DNA of 64,000 nt, taken from Pseudomonas sp. RIT409 (GTDB lineage Bacteria; Pseudomonadota; Gammaproteobacteria; Pseudomonadales; Pseudomonadaceae). The notes beneath the pieces are model-generated. The model was not told the origin of the DNA. It made no database searches and saw only the letters and a list, made by a program, of their open reading frames with translations. The position numbers and the translations under genes are program-made. Below are positions 25,737 to 34,252 of the stretch, in pieces. Numbering within the stretch: the first letter of the stretch is position 1; the number at the start of each line of letters is the position of its first letter. The stretch covers positions 1 to 64,000 of the forward strand of contig NZ_QARE02000028.1 of assembly GCF_003052515.2 (NCBI RefSeq). Reading direction: 5' to 3'.

Positions 25737-26039
25737 ATGTCAGTAACCTCCGAGCGTGCCCCCGACGGGCAGCAACTGACCATCAAGATCAAGGGACGTT
25801 TCGACTTTTCCACTCACCAGGATTTTCGCGGAGCCTACGAAAAAGAAACCCAGGCCAAGCGCTACGTGATCGATCTGAAAGAAACCAACTACCTCGACAG
25901 TTCGGCACTGGGCATGCTGCTGTTGCTGCGTGACCACGCTGGCGGTGATCGCGCTGACGTGCGTCTTGAAAACTGCAGCGCGGACGTGGTCAAGATTCTC
26001 GCCATCTCCAATTTCGCCAAGCTTTTCCATATCGGCTGA
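25737..26039 (+). CDS. hsbA: HsbA, STAS-domain anti-sigma factor antagonist
   Basis: A 100-residue STAS protein. The phosphorylatable Ser56 lies in YLDSSALGM, matching Ser56 of P. aeruginosa HsbA. In that species HsbA is phosphorylated or dephosphorylated by HsbR; depending on its state it binds the anti-sigma factor FlgM, freeing FliA, or the diguanylate cyclase HsbD, so it switches between swimming and biofilm. The stop overlaps the hsbR start (TGATG). AAGGGA precedes the ATG. Confidence 0.9.
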   Translation: MSVTSERAPDGQQLTIKIKGRFDFSTHQDFRGAYEKETQAKRYVIDLKETNYLDSSALGMLLLLRDHAGGDRADVRLENCSADVVKILAISNFAKLFHIG

Positions 26040-27751
26040 TGGTGGACACTGCGCCGCCTGAGCGATTGAAGATCCTCATCGCCGATGACAATGCCAGTGA
26101 TCGAATGCTGCTGTCGGCCATTATCAGTCGTCAGGGCCATGAAGTCCTGACGGCGTGCGACGGTGCAGAAGCCGTAGCGGTTTTCGAGCGCAACAGCCCC
26201 CAATTGATCCTGCTGGACGCCTTGATGCCCGTCATGGACGGCTTCGAAGCCGCGCGCCGTATCAAGGAGCTGGCCGGCGAGGCGCTGGTGCCCATCATCT
26301 TCCTGACGTCGCTGACCGAGGGCGAGGCGCTCGCCCGCTGCCTGGATGCTGGGGGCGATGATTTCGTCGCCAAGCCCTACAACCAGGTGGTACTGGCGGC
26401 GAAGATCAATGCGATGAACCGCCTGCGGCTGCTCCAGGAAACCGTGCTCCAGCAGCGTGACCTGATTGCCCGGCACCACAAATACCTGCTCAACGAACAG
26501 CGGGTCGCCAAAGCGGTATTCGACCAGATCGCCCATTCCGGGTGCCTGAGCGCTCCGAACATTCGCTACCTGCAATCACCTTATGCGCTGTTCAACGGCG
26601 ATCTGTTGCTGGCGGCCTGGGCGCCCTCCGGCAACATGCACCTGTTGCTGGGCGATTTCACCGGCCATGGGCTGCCGGCTGCCGTCGGCGCCATGCCCTT
26701 GGCGGAAGTCTTCTACGGCATGACCGCCAAAGGTTACGGGCTGCCGGAAACCCTGCGGGAAATGAACGCCAAGCTCAAACGCATTCTGCCGGTGGACATG
26801 TTCTGCTGCGCCGCGTTGATTTGCGTGAATTTCAAACAGCAGCACGTCGAGGTCTGGAATGGAGGGTTGCCGGACGGTTATTTGCTTCACGCCGATGGCC
26901 GTCCGCATACGCCGCTGGTGTCATCGCACCTGCCGTTGGGGGTGTTGAGTGCCGGCAGTTTCGATGACAACACGCAGGTTTACCCCTTTGCCGAGGGGGA
27001 CCGTGTGTTTCTGCTGTCCGACGGGGTCGTGGACAGCACCGACGACAGCGGCGAAATGTTCGGCGCGCGGCGCCTGCAGAACGTCTTCGTCTCCAATCGC
27101 AACCCGGCGTTGCTGATGGAAGAAGTGCAATGGGCGCTGGCACGTTTTCGTGGCCAAGCCCGTGATGACGTGAGCATGGTCGAAGTGGGCTTCACCGAGC
27201 CAGAGGCATTGGGCCCTCCCTCGGTCATTTACAGCGACAGTGGGGATTCGAGCCCGCTGGACTGGTCCGCCAGTTTTGAATTCCGCGCCTCGACCCTCAA
27301 ACGGTTCAACCCCTTGCCCTACCTGCTGCAGTTGCTGCAGGAAGTGCACGGCCTGCGGCAGCAGAGCGGCGAGCTGTACACAGTGATGGCCGAGTTGTAC
27401 AGCAATGCGCTGGAGCACGGCGTGTTGGGTCTGGATTCGTCGCTCAAACAGGACGCAGCGGGTTTTGCCCTGTATTACCAGCAGCGGGGCGAGCGGTTGG
27501 GCAATCTGAAAGACGGCTTCATCCGCTTCAACTTCCAGATCATCCCTGTGGCTCAGGGTGGGCGCCTGATCGTGCAGGTACACGACAGCGGGAATGGTTT
27601 TGATGCCGAGCACGTACTGGCCTTGCCGCCCGCGGTCAATCAGCTCTCGGGACGGGGGCTGAGCCTGGTCAGGCAGCTCAGTGACCGCTGTCAGTGGTCG
27701 ACGGATGGTCGGACCGCGTCTGTGGAGTTCGCTTGGGAGGGTCTGGCATAA
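26039..27751 (+). CDS. hsbR: HsbR, response regulator with PP2C phosphatase and anti-sigma kinase domains
   Basis: A 570-residue three-domain protein. Receiver at 10-125 with phospho-acceptor Asp60 (LLDALMPVMDG); SpoIIE/PP2C-type phosphatase at about 180-385 (LGDFTGHGLPAAVGA, FLLSDGVVD); C-terminal HATPase serine kinase at about 425-565 (AELYSNALEHG). HptB-dependent phosphorylation of the receiver sets the balance between phosphatase and kinase action on HsbA. It overlaps hsbA by one base and is followed closely by hptB. Confidence 0.93.
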   Translation: MVDTAPPERLKILIADDNASDRMLLSAIISRQGHEVLTACDGAEAVAVFERNSPQLILLDALMPVMDGFEAARRIKELAGEALVPIIFLTSLTEGEALARCLDAGGDDFVAKPYNQVVLAAKINAMNRLRLLQETVLQQRDLIARHHKYLLNEQRVAKAVFDQIAHSGCLSAPNIRYLQSPYALFNGDLLLAAWAPSGNMHLLLGDFTGHGLPAAVGAMPLAEVFYGMTAKGYGLPETLREMNAKLKRILPVDMFCCAALICVNFKQQHVEVWNGGLPDGYLLHADGRPHTPLVSSHLPLGVLSAGSFDDNTQVYPFAEGDRVFLLSDGVVDSTDDSGEMFGARRLQNVFVSNRNPALLMEEVQWALARFRGQARDDVSMVEVGFTEPEALGPPSVIYSDSGDSSPLDWSASFEFRASTLKRFNPLPYLLQLLQEVHGLRQQSGELYTVMAELYSNALEHGVLGLDSSLKQDAAGFALYYQQRGERLGNLKDGFIRFNFQIIPVAQGGRLIVQVHDSGNGFDAEHVLALPPAVNQLSGRGLSLVRQLSDRCQWSTDGRTASVEFAWEGLA

Positions 27752-27784
27752 TCCCGCGATTCTTGATCAAGGAGCGAACAAGTC

Positions 27785-28174
27785 TTGGAAAGTCATGTGG
27801 ATCTGGGCGTGCTCGGCACGTTGCGCGACGTCATGGAAGGGGAATACCCGGCGCTGTTGGACGTGTTCATCAAGGACTCCGAGCAGCGCGTCGGGGATCT
27901 GAACCGGTTGATCCTCGGTCCTGGTTTTTCAGCCTCTTCGGCTGCCCAGATGGAACAGGTCGGCATGATGGCCCACAGTTTCAAGGGCAGTTGCAGCAAC
28001 ATGGGCGCGGTCGATCTGGCACAGCTGTGCCACCAACTGGAGGACGTGTCCAGGAGCCCGATCGTGGCGTCCGACGGGCAGATCCGGCAGTTGCTCAACG
28101 CGATAGAAATCGAGTACTCCGTCGTTCGGGGTTTGTTCGACGCTGAATTGCAGTCGGTGCGGGTTCGTCGCTGA
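27785..28174 (+). CDS. hptB: HptB, histidine phosphotransfer protein
   Basis: A 129-residue HPt protein with phospho-acceptor His64 in MAHSFKGSCSNMG. In P. aeruginosa HptB carries phosphate from hybrid kinases (PA1611, SagS, ErcS', RetS) to HsbR. No ATG fits; TTG at 27785 with GGAG ten bases upstream is the best start, and a GTG at 27797 is the next choice. Third gene of the hsbA-hsbR-hptB unit, 91 bases before fliK. Confidence 0.9.
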   Translation: MESHVDLGVLGTLRDVMEGEYPALLDVFIKDSEQRVGDLNRLILGPGFSASSAAQMEQVGMMAHSFKGSCSNMGAVDLAQLCHQLEDVSRSPIVASDGQIRQLLNAIEIEYSVVRGLFDAELQSVRVRR

Positions 28175-28213
28175 ATCGGAGGCGTCACTCTGCAAGGCGG
28201 TGCGTTGCAAATG

Positions 28214-28229
28214 TGGCCCGTCAATTGCT
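28214..28229 (+). promoter_or_regulatory. Sigma-54 promoter of fliK
   Basis: TGGCCC-N5-TTGCT with GG at 28215-28216 and GC at 28227-28228, the exact 10-base spacing. One base departs from TGGCAC. It is 37 bases before the fliK ATG and would separate fliK control from hptB. Confidence 0.82.
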
Positions 28230-28265
28230 AGGTCTTCGTGCAATCGTGCTCTTGCGGAGATCAAC

Positions 28266-29687
28266 ATGGCCCTTGCCAACAACCCTTTATTGACGGCTCT
28301 GACCGCTGCCAAAGCCCAGAAAGCCAGCGCCGCCACGTCGGCAAAGGCGCCAGACCCCGTCAAAGACAACGCCTCCAGCTTTTCGAACGTATTCGCCAAG
28401 CAGGCTGCTCCCAAGCCATCCAGTGTCGATGACAGCCCTGCCAAGCCGGTCGGCGCCAAGAGTTCGGCAGTGGACAACAAGGGCAGCGCCAGCCATTCGT
28501 CTGCCGCTTCCGACAAGACCGTTGCCGGTAACGGCAATGGCTTGCCTGCCAAAGCGGTGAACAGCAAGGCCGACAGCAGTGCCAAGCAAGGCAATGACGA
28601 CACCGATGACAGCGCCAGTACCGCCCCGGCTACCGAAGACGCGACCGTGGCTGATGCGTCCACCGATCCGCTGCCGGACCCGACCCTGGCAGTCACTGCA
28701 CCGGTCACCGAGCCCGTTCAGCCGGTGGTGGACCCGCAACCCGTGGTCGATCCTGCGTTGCTGGCTAATACCTTGCCCGTGATTCCGCCACCCGTGGTGC
28801 AGGCGCCTACCGCCCCGACTGCCTCGGACGCCGCCGATGAAGCCTTCGACCCTTCGGCCGATCCACTGGAAGGCCTGACAGCGGTTCAAGTCGCGCTGGA
28901 GAACAAGACTCAACAGACGGCGCAAAGCGCTGGCCACCTGACGGACGCCAACAAAGCCGGCGGCAAGCAGGACGCCGGTGGCGATCCGGCGCAAATGCTG
29001 GCCGGTAACCTGGCGGCGTTGGGTGACCAACCTGTCGACAAGAACGCCACCGACAGTGGTGGCGACAAGGCGTTCAGTGGCCTGTTGGCTGATGGCCTGA
29101 AGGACGTAAAGGGCGCCAGCGCCGATACGCGCGTCGATAACTTCGCCGATCGTCTGGCGGCGCTGTCGCAGGCGGCCCAGGCCAAGCCGGGGGCAGCACC
29201 GTCTTCGCCATTGCTCAACCAGCCCTTGGCGATGAACCAGAGCGGTTGGACCGAAGGTGTGGTCAACCGTGTGATGTACCTCTCCAGCCAGAGTCTGAAG
29301 CAGGCCGACATTCAGCTTGAGCCGGCCGAGCTCGGCCGCCTGGACATCCGTGTCAATATGGCGGCAGACCAGCAGACTCAGGTGACCTTCATGAGCGCCC
29401 ATGTCGGTGTCCGGGATGCGCTCGAAAGCCAGATGGCCCGGTTGCGTGATTCTTTCGCCCAGCAAGGGATGGGGCAGGTCGATGTCAACGTCTCCGACCA
29501 GTCGCGCAACATGCAGCAGCAGGCGCAGCAACAGTCGGGCGGTGATGCCCAGCGTGGCAGTGGCACGCGCGGCGCCGACAGTGCCGGTGATCTGATCGCC
29601 GACGGTGCACCGATCGACGCCGCGGCTGCAGCGGCCAGCGCCCCCCTGACCGTCGTGGGCTCCAGCGCGGTCGATTACTACGCCTGA
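28266..29687 (+). CDS. fliK: Flagellar hook-length control protein FliK
   Basis: A 473-residue molecular ruler and export switch. A long low-complexity N-terminal part (Ala/Asp/Pro/Lys-rich, residues 1-330) is followed by the FliK C-terminal domain at about 345-430 (SLKQADIQLEPAELGRLDIRVNM). When the hook is complete FliK acts on FlhB to switch export from hook to filament substrates. GCGGAG precedes the ATG at 28266. A terminator follows. Confidence 0.94.
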   Translation: MALANNPLLTALTAAKAQKASAATSAKAPDPVKDNASSFSNVFAKQAAPKPSSVDDSPAKPVGAKSSAVDNKGSASHSSAASDKTVAGNGNGLPAKAVNSKADSSAKQGNDDTDDSASTAPATEDATVADASTDPLPDPTLAVTAPVTEPVQPVVDPQPVVDPALLANTLPVIPPPVVQAPTAPTASDAADEAFDPSADPLEGLTAVQVALENKTQQTAQSAGHLTDANKAGGKQDAGGDPAQMLAGNLAALGDQPVDKNATDSGGDKAFSGLLADGLKDVKGASADTRVDNFADRLAALSQAAQAKPGAAPSSPLLNQPLAMNQSGWTEGVVNRVMYLSSQSLKQADIQLEPAELGRLDIRVNMAADQQTQVTFMSAHVGVRDALESQMARLRDSFAQQGMGQVDVNVSDQSRNMQQQAQQQSGGDAQRGSGTRGADSAGDLIADGAPIDAAAAAASAPLTVVGSSAVDYYA

Positions 29688-29731
29688 TCGATCACCACAA
29701 GCCACGCCCCGAAGGCCTTCGGCCAGAATCA

Positions 29732-29785
29732 AAAGCGGCGAGTGTCTGAGACCAAGTTGTCTCTCGGCCTCGCCGCTTTGCTTTT
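29732..29785 (+). terminator. Terminator after fliK
   Basis: AAAGCGGCGAG (29732-29742) pairs with CTCGCCGCTTT (29769-29779), followed by GCTTTT. The loop contains a smaller GAGAC/GTCTC stem. Confidence 0.88.
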
Positions 29786-29817
29786 ACTTAGCGCTTGTCG
29801 CTCGTAGCGGCCTTATC

Positions 29818-29833
29818 TGGCACACACCTTGCT
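29818..29833 (+). promoter_or_regulatory. Sigma-54 promoter of fliLMNOPQR-flhB
   Basis: TGGCAC-N5-TTGCT, a perfect consensus, with GG at 29819-29820 and GC at 29831-29832. It is 52 bases before the fliL ATG. Confidence 0.93.
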
Positions 29834-29884
29834 CTCCCTCTGTCACGCAACACCGAACCCTTTGGATAGTGACGGATTATTGGC

Positions 29885-30391
29885 ATGGCGAAGAGCGACG
29901 ACGCAGCAGTTAAAGACCCGGCGAAGAAAGGCAAGCTGAAGATCATTATTCTGATGGTGGTCGGTCTTTTGCTGGCGATCGGGCTGTCGGTCGGGGCGAC
30001 CTGGTTCATCATGCACAAGGCCGAAAGCAAGCCGGACCCCGCTGTGGCCGCTGAAGCAGCGAACGTCAAGAAAGAGGCGATTTTCGAGCCGCTGACGCCT
30101 CCGTTCGTGGTCAATTACAACGTCAATGGACGTCAGCGCTACATGCAGGTCAGCATTACCCTGCTGGCCCGCGACCATGCCGATCTGGAAGCGCTGAAGG
30201 TGCACATGCCGGTCATTCGCAACAACCTGGTCATGATGTTTTCCGGTCAGCCGTTCGACACCATCGCCACCCCTGTGGGCATGGAAATGCTGCGCCAGAA
30301 GGCGGCGGCGGTGGTGCAGGAAGTCGGCCAGAAAGAGCTGAACAAAAGCGTCATCGAACAGGTTCTTTTCACTAACTATGTACTGCAGTAG
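29885..30391 (+). CDS. fliL: Flagellar basal body-associated protein FliL
   Basis: A 168-residue inner-membrane protein with one helix at about residues 18-42 (ILMVVGLLLAIGLSVGATWFIM) and a periplasmic stomatin-like domain. FliL surrounds the stator and increases torque under load. First gene of the fliLMNOPQR-flhB operon; the next start is nine bases after its stop. Confidence 0.95.
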   Translation: MAKSDDAAVKDPAKKGKLKIIILMVVGLLLAIGLSVGATWFIMHKAESKPDPAVAAEAANVKKEAIFEPLTPPFVVNYNVNGRQRYMQVSITLLARDHADLEALKVHMPVIRNNLVMMFSGQPFDTIATPVGMEMLRQKAAAVVQEVGQKELNKSVIEQVLFTNYVLQ

Positions 30392-30400
30392 GACCACGAC

Positions 30401-31369
30401 ATGGCCGTGCAAGACCTGCTGTCCCAGGATGAAATCGACGCGCTGCTGCATGGCGTGGACGATGGTCTGGTACAGACCGAAAGCGTTATCGAACCGGGCA
30501 GCGTCAAAAGTTATGACCTGACCAGCCAGGACCGCATCGTCCGTGGACGAATGCCGACCCTGGAAATGATCAACGAGCGTTTCGCCCGTTACACCCGTAT
30601 CAGCATGTTCAACCTGTTGCGCCGTTCGGCGGACGTGGCGGTGGGCGGCGTGCAGGTGATGAAGTTCGGCGAGTACGTGCACTCGCTGTACGTGCCCACC
30701 AGCCTGAACCTGGTCAAGATCAAGCCCCTGCGTGGCACGGCGCTGTTCATCCTCGACGCCAAGCTGGTGTTCAAGCTGGTGGACAACTTCTTTGGCGGCG
30801 ACGGCCGCCACGCGAAGATCGAAGGCCGCGAATTCACGCCCACCGAGCTGCGCGTGGTGCGGATTGTGTTGGACCAGGCGTTCATCGACCTCAAGGAAGC
30901 CTGGCAGGCGATCATGGAAGTCAATTTCGAGTACATCAACTCGGAAGTGAACCCGGCCATGGCCAACATCGTCGGCCCGAGCGAAGCGATCGTGGTATCG
31001 ACGTTCCATATCGAACTGGACGGTGGCGGCGGCGACCTGCATGTGACGATGCCGTACTCGATGATCGAGCCGGTGCGGGAAATGCTCGATGCCGGTTTCC
31101 AGTCCGATCTGGACGACCAGGACGAGCGCTGGGTGAATGCCCTCAAGCAGGACGTGCTGGATGTGCAGGTGCCACTCAGTGCCACCGTCGCCCGCCGTCA
31201 GCTCAAGCTGCGCGACATCCTGCACATGCAGCCAGGTGACGTGATCCCGGTGGAGCTCAACGAGCACCTGGTCATGCGGGCCAATGGCGTGCCCTCGTTC
31301 AAGGTCAAGCTCGGCTCGCACAAAGGCAACCTGGCGCTGCAGGTGGTCGAGCCGGTGGAACGTCGCTGA
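30401..31369 (+). CDS. fliM: Flagellar motor switch protein FliM
   Basis: A 322-residue C-ring protein. The N-terminal CheY-P docking helix (LSQDEIDALLHG, residues 7-18) is intact, followed by the CheC-like middle domain and the C-terminal SpoA domain (LRDILHMQPGDVIPVEL). CheY-P binding here switches rotation. Confidence 0.97.
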   Translation: MAVQDLLSQDEIDALLHGVDDGLVQTESVIEPGSVKSYDLTSQDRIVRGRMPTLEMINERFARYTRISMFNLLRRSADVAVGGVQVMKFGEYVHSLYVPTSLNLVKIKPLRGTALFILDAKLVFKLVDNFFGGDGRHAKIEGREFTPTELRVVRIVLDQAFIDLKEAWQAIMEVNFEYINSEVNPAMANIVGPSEAIVVSTFHIELDGGGGDLHVTMPYSMIEPVREMLDAGFQSDLDDQDERWVNALKQDVLDVQVPLSATVARRQLKLRDILHMQPGDVIPVELNEHLVMRANGVPSFKVKLGSHKGNLALQVVEPVERR

Positions 31370-31445
31370 TCATTCGCCGTCCGCTTCAGAATGTGCTGTG
31401 TAAACGAATTGCTGTGTCAACGAATATTGCTCGCCGAGGACAACC

Positions 31446-31916
31446 ATGGCTGATGAAAACGAAATGAACTCCACAGACGACCAGGCACTGGCCGACGAGT
31501 GGGCTGCGGCCCTGGGCGAGGCGGGAGAGGGCAACCAGGCCGACATCGACGCGCTGCTCGCGGCTGACGCGGGCCACGCCCAGTCTTCGGCCAATCGTTT
31601 GGCGATGGAAGAGTTCGGCAGCATGCCCAAGCAGACCGGTCCGGTGTCGCTGGATGGCCCGAACCTGGACGTGATTCTCGATATCCCGGTGTCCATCTCC
31701 ATGGAGGTGGGCAGCACCGACATCAACATTCGCAATCTGCTGCAACTGAACCAGGGTTCGGTGATCGAGCTGGACCGCCTGGCCGGCGAACCGTTGGACG
31801 TACTGGTCAACGGCACGCTGATCGCTCACGGTGAGGTGGTGGTGGTGAACGAGAAGTTCGGCATCCGCCTGACCGACGTGATCAGCCCGAGCGAACGCAT
31901 CAAGAAGCTGCGCTAA
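31446..31916 (+). CDS. fliN: Flagellar motor switch protein FliN
   Basis: A 156-residue C-ring protein. The C-terminal SpoA domain (residues about 75-152: LDVILDIPVSISMEVGSTDINIRNLL) follows an acidic N-terminal extension of 60-70 residues. It is followed at once by fliO. Confidence 0.96.
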   Translation: MADENEMNSTDDQALADEWAAALGEAGEGNQADIDALLAADAGHAQSSANRLAMEEFGSMPKQTGPVSLDGPNLDVILDIPVSISMEVGSTDINIRNLLQLNQGSVIELDRLAGEPLDVLVNGTLIAHGEVVVVNEKFGIRLTDVISPSERIKKLR

Positions 31917-31931
31917 GTGGGCGCGTTCTCG

Positions 31932-32420
31932 ATGAAGTGGCTCAGGAGCTCGCTCGCCGCCTCGGTGTGGCTGACGTCATGGGCGGTGATGGCTGCGGAT
32001 GCCGGCTCGTCGACCGCTGCCACTGCCGCACCGAATACCTCCCCGACGGTGGTCCCGCCGGTCAGTGCCCTTAGCAGTGGCATCGGCGGCCAGTTGCTGC
32101 AGCTCGTGTTGGGTCTCGGGCTGGTGGTAGCGCTGATCTTCGGTCTCGCCTGGCTGTTGCGGCGAGTTCAAGCGGCAGGCCCGGCGGGCAATCAGGTCAT
32201 CGAACTGGTGGGCTCGCGGGCATTGGGGCCGCGCGATCGCCTGGTACTGGTCCAGGTCGGCAATGAGCAGGTGCTGCTGGGGGTTTCGCCCGGCAGCATC
32301 ACCGCCTTGCATGTCATGAACGAGCCGGTGCAGGTGCCCGAGACGCAGCACGCCACGCCGGAGTTCGCCAGGCGGCTGATGGACGCCTTGGGCAAACCGG
32401 GTCAAAAGGATAAGAACTGA
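31932..32420 (+). CDS. fliO: Flagellar biosynthetic protein FliO
   Basis: A 162-residue membrane protein with an N-terminal hydrophobic segment (residues 5-20) and a second at about 55-75 (LLQLVLGLGLVVALIFGLAWLL), then the FliO cytoplasmic domain (VIELVGSRALGPRDRLVLVQV). It assists FliP assembly. ATG at 31932 gives a normal N-terminus; a GTG directly after the fliN stop (31917) is an alternative. The stop overlaps the fliP ATG. Confidence 0.9.
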   Translation: MKWLRSSLAASVWLTSWAVMAADAGSSTAATAAPNTSPTVVPPVSALSSGIGGQLLQLVLGLGLVVALIFGLAWLLRRVQAAGPAGNQVIELVGSRALGPRDRLVLVQVGNEQVLLGVSPGSITALHVMNEPVQVPETQHATPEFARRLMDALGKPGQKDKN

Positions 32421-33163
32421 TGCGCATTGTGTTGACGCTGCTGTTGCTGCTGGCAGCGCCTTTGGCGATCGCCGCCGACCCGCTGTCGATTCCGGCGATC
32501 ACCCTGGGCACCGGCGCCAATGGTCAGCAGGAATATTCGGTCAGCCTGCAAATCCTGTTGATCATGACGGCGCTGAGCTTCATTCCAGCGTTCGTCATGC
32601 TCATGACCAGCTTCACCCGGATCATCATCGTGTTCTCGATCCTGCGTCAGGCGCTGGGGTTGCAGCAGACCCCATCGAACCAGATTCTCACGGGCATGGC
32701 GCTGTTTCTGACGCTGTTCATCATGGCTCCTGTGTTCGACCGGGTGAACACCGATGCCCTGCAGCCGTATCTGGCTGAAAAGCTGACGGCTCAGGACGCG
32801 GTGGCCAAGGCCGAGGTGCCTATCAAGGACTTCATGTTGGCGCAGACCCGCTCCAGTGACCTGGAACTCTTCATGCGCTTGTCCAAGCGCACCGACATCC
32901 CGACGCCGGACGCTGCGCCGTTGACGATCATCGTGCCGGCCTTCGTGACCTCGGAGCTGAAGACCGCTTTCCAGATTGGCTTCATGATCTTCATTCCGTT
33001 TCTGATCATCGACCTGGTCGTCGCCAGCGTATTGATGGCCATGGGGATGATGATGCTGTCGCCGCTGATCATTTCCCTGCCGTTCAAAATCATGCTGTTC
33101 GTGCTGGTGGACGGCTGGGCGCTGATCATTGGTACGCTGGCCGGTAGTTTCGGTGGTGTATGA
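32420..33163 (+). CDS. fliP: Flagellar export gate protein FliP
   Basis: A 247-residue export-gate protein. It has a cleavable signal peptide (residues 1-20, ending AIAA), then four membrane segments and the conserved FliP signatures (MTSFTRIIIVFSILRQALG, FMIFIPFLIIDLVV). FliP forms the core of the FliPQR pore. Confidence 0.97.
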   Translation: MRIVLTLLLLLAAPLAIAADPLSIPAITLGTGANGQQEYSVSLQILLIMTALSFIPAFVMLMTSFTRIIIVFSILRQALGLQQTPSNQILTGMALFLTLFIMAPVFDRVNTDALQPYLAEKLTAQDAVAKAEVPIKDFMLAQTRSSDLELFMRLSKRTDIPTPDAAPLTIIVPAFVTSELKTAFQIGFMIFIPFLIIDLVVASVLMAMGMMMLSPLIISLPFKIMLFVLVDGWALIIGTLAGSFGGV

Positions 33164-33188
33164 ACCTGTTTGACGTGGAGTGCACGGC

Positions 33189-33458
33189 ATGACCCCGGAA
33201 GTCGCTGTAGATCTGTTTCGCGAAGCCTTGTGGCTGACCACTACTATGGTGGCGATCCTCGTGGTACCCAGCCTGATCGTCGGCCTGCTGGTCTCGATGT
33301 TCCAGGCGGCCACCCAGATCAACGAGCAAACCCTCAGCTTCCTGCCGCGCCTGCTGGTGATGCTGGTCACCCTGATCGCCGTCGGTCCGTGGCTGGTGCG
33401 CACCTTCATGGATTACATCGTCACGCTGTACACCAGCATTCCCCAAGTCATCGGCTGA
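33189..33458 (+). CDS. fliQ: Flagellar export gate protein FliQ
   Basis: An 89-residue protein with two membrane helices (about 17-38 and 53-75), the FliQ/SctS fold. ATG at 33189 (MTPEVAVDLFREAL) is the family start. It lies between fliP and fliR. Confidence 0.96.
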   Translation: MTPEVAVDLFREALWLTTTMVAILVVPSLIVGLLVSMFQAATQINEQTLSFLPRLLVMLVTLIAVGPWLVRTFMDYIVTLYTSIPQVIG

Positions 33459-33465
33459 GTCGGCA

Positions 33466-34251
33466 ATGGAACCTGTTCTGGCGCTGACCGACACGCAGAT
33501 CAGCACCTGGGTGGCCGCCTTCATGCTGCCGCTGTTTCGCATCGCCGCTGTCCTGATGACCATGCCGGTGTTCGGCACGTCCCTGGTCTCCACCCGGGTG
33601 CGACTGTACCTGGCGCTTGCGATCACGGTGGTGGTCGCGCCAAGCCTGCCGTCCATGCCCGAAGTGCACGCACTGGATATCAGCGCGCTGTTGCTGATCG
33701 CCGAGCAGATCGTCATCGGGGTGGCGTTGGGGCTGTCGCTGCAACTGTTTTTTCAGGCGTTCGTCGTCGCCGGGCAAATCATCGCCATCCAGATGGGGAT
33801 GGGCTTCGCTTCGATGGTCGACCCGGTGAACGGCGTGACGGTGGCGGTCATCGGGCAGTTCTTCACCATGCTCGTCACCCTGCTGTTTCTAGCGATGAAC
33901 GGTCATTTGGTGGTGTTCGAAGTGCTGATCGAAAGCTTCACCACCTTGCCGGTGGGGCAGGGGCTGGTCACGGCGAATTTCTGGGAATTGGTGCTGCGCC
34001 TCGGCTGGGTGCTCGGGGCTGCGCTGATCCTGGTGCTGCCGGCCATCACCGCGTTGCTGGTGGTCAACATCGCCATGGGCGTCATGACCCGAGCGGCACC
34101 CCAGTTGAATATTTTTTCCATCGGGTTTCCACTGACTCTGGTGCTGGGCATGGGAATCCTGTGGATCACCCTCGGCGACATTCTCAATCAGTATCAACCG
34201 CTGGCGGTCGACGCCTTGCAGTTGCTCAAGGACATGGTCAAGGCGCGCTGA
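33466..34251 (+). CDS. fliR: Flagellar export gate protein FliR
   Basis: A 261-residue polytopic export-gate protein with six predicted membrane segments and typical signatures (FRIAAVLMTMPVFGTSLV, GMGFASMVDPVNG). It completes the FliPQR gate. flhB starts one base after its stop. Confidence 0.96.
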   Translation: MEPVLALTDTQISTWVAAFMLPLFRIAAVLMTMPVFGTSLVSTRVRLYLALAITVVVAPSLPSMPEVHALDISALLLIAEQIVIGVALGLSLQLFFQAFVVAGQIIAIQMGMGFASMVDPVNGVTVAVIGQFFTMLVTLLFLAMNGHLVVFEVLIESFTTLPVGQGLVTANFWELVLRLGWVLGAALILVLPAITALLVVNIAMGVMTRAAPQLNIFSIGFPLTLVLGMGILWITLGDILNQYQPLAVDALQLLKDMVKAR

Positions 34252-34252
34252 C

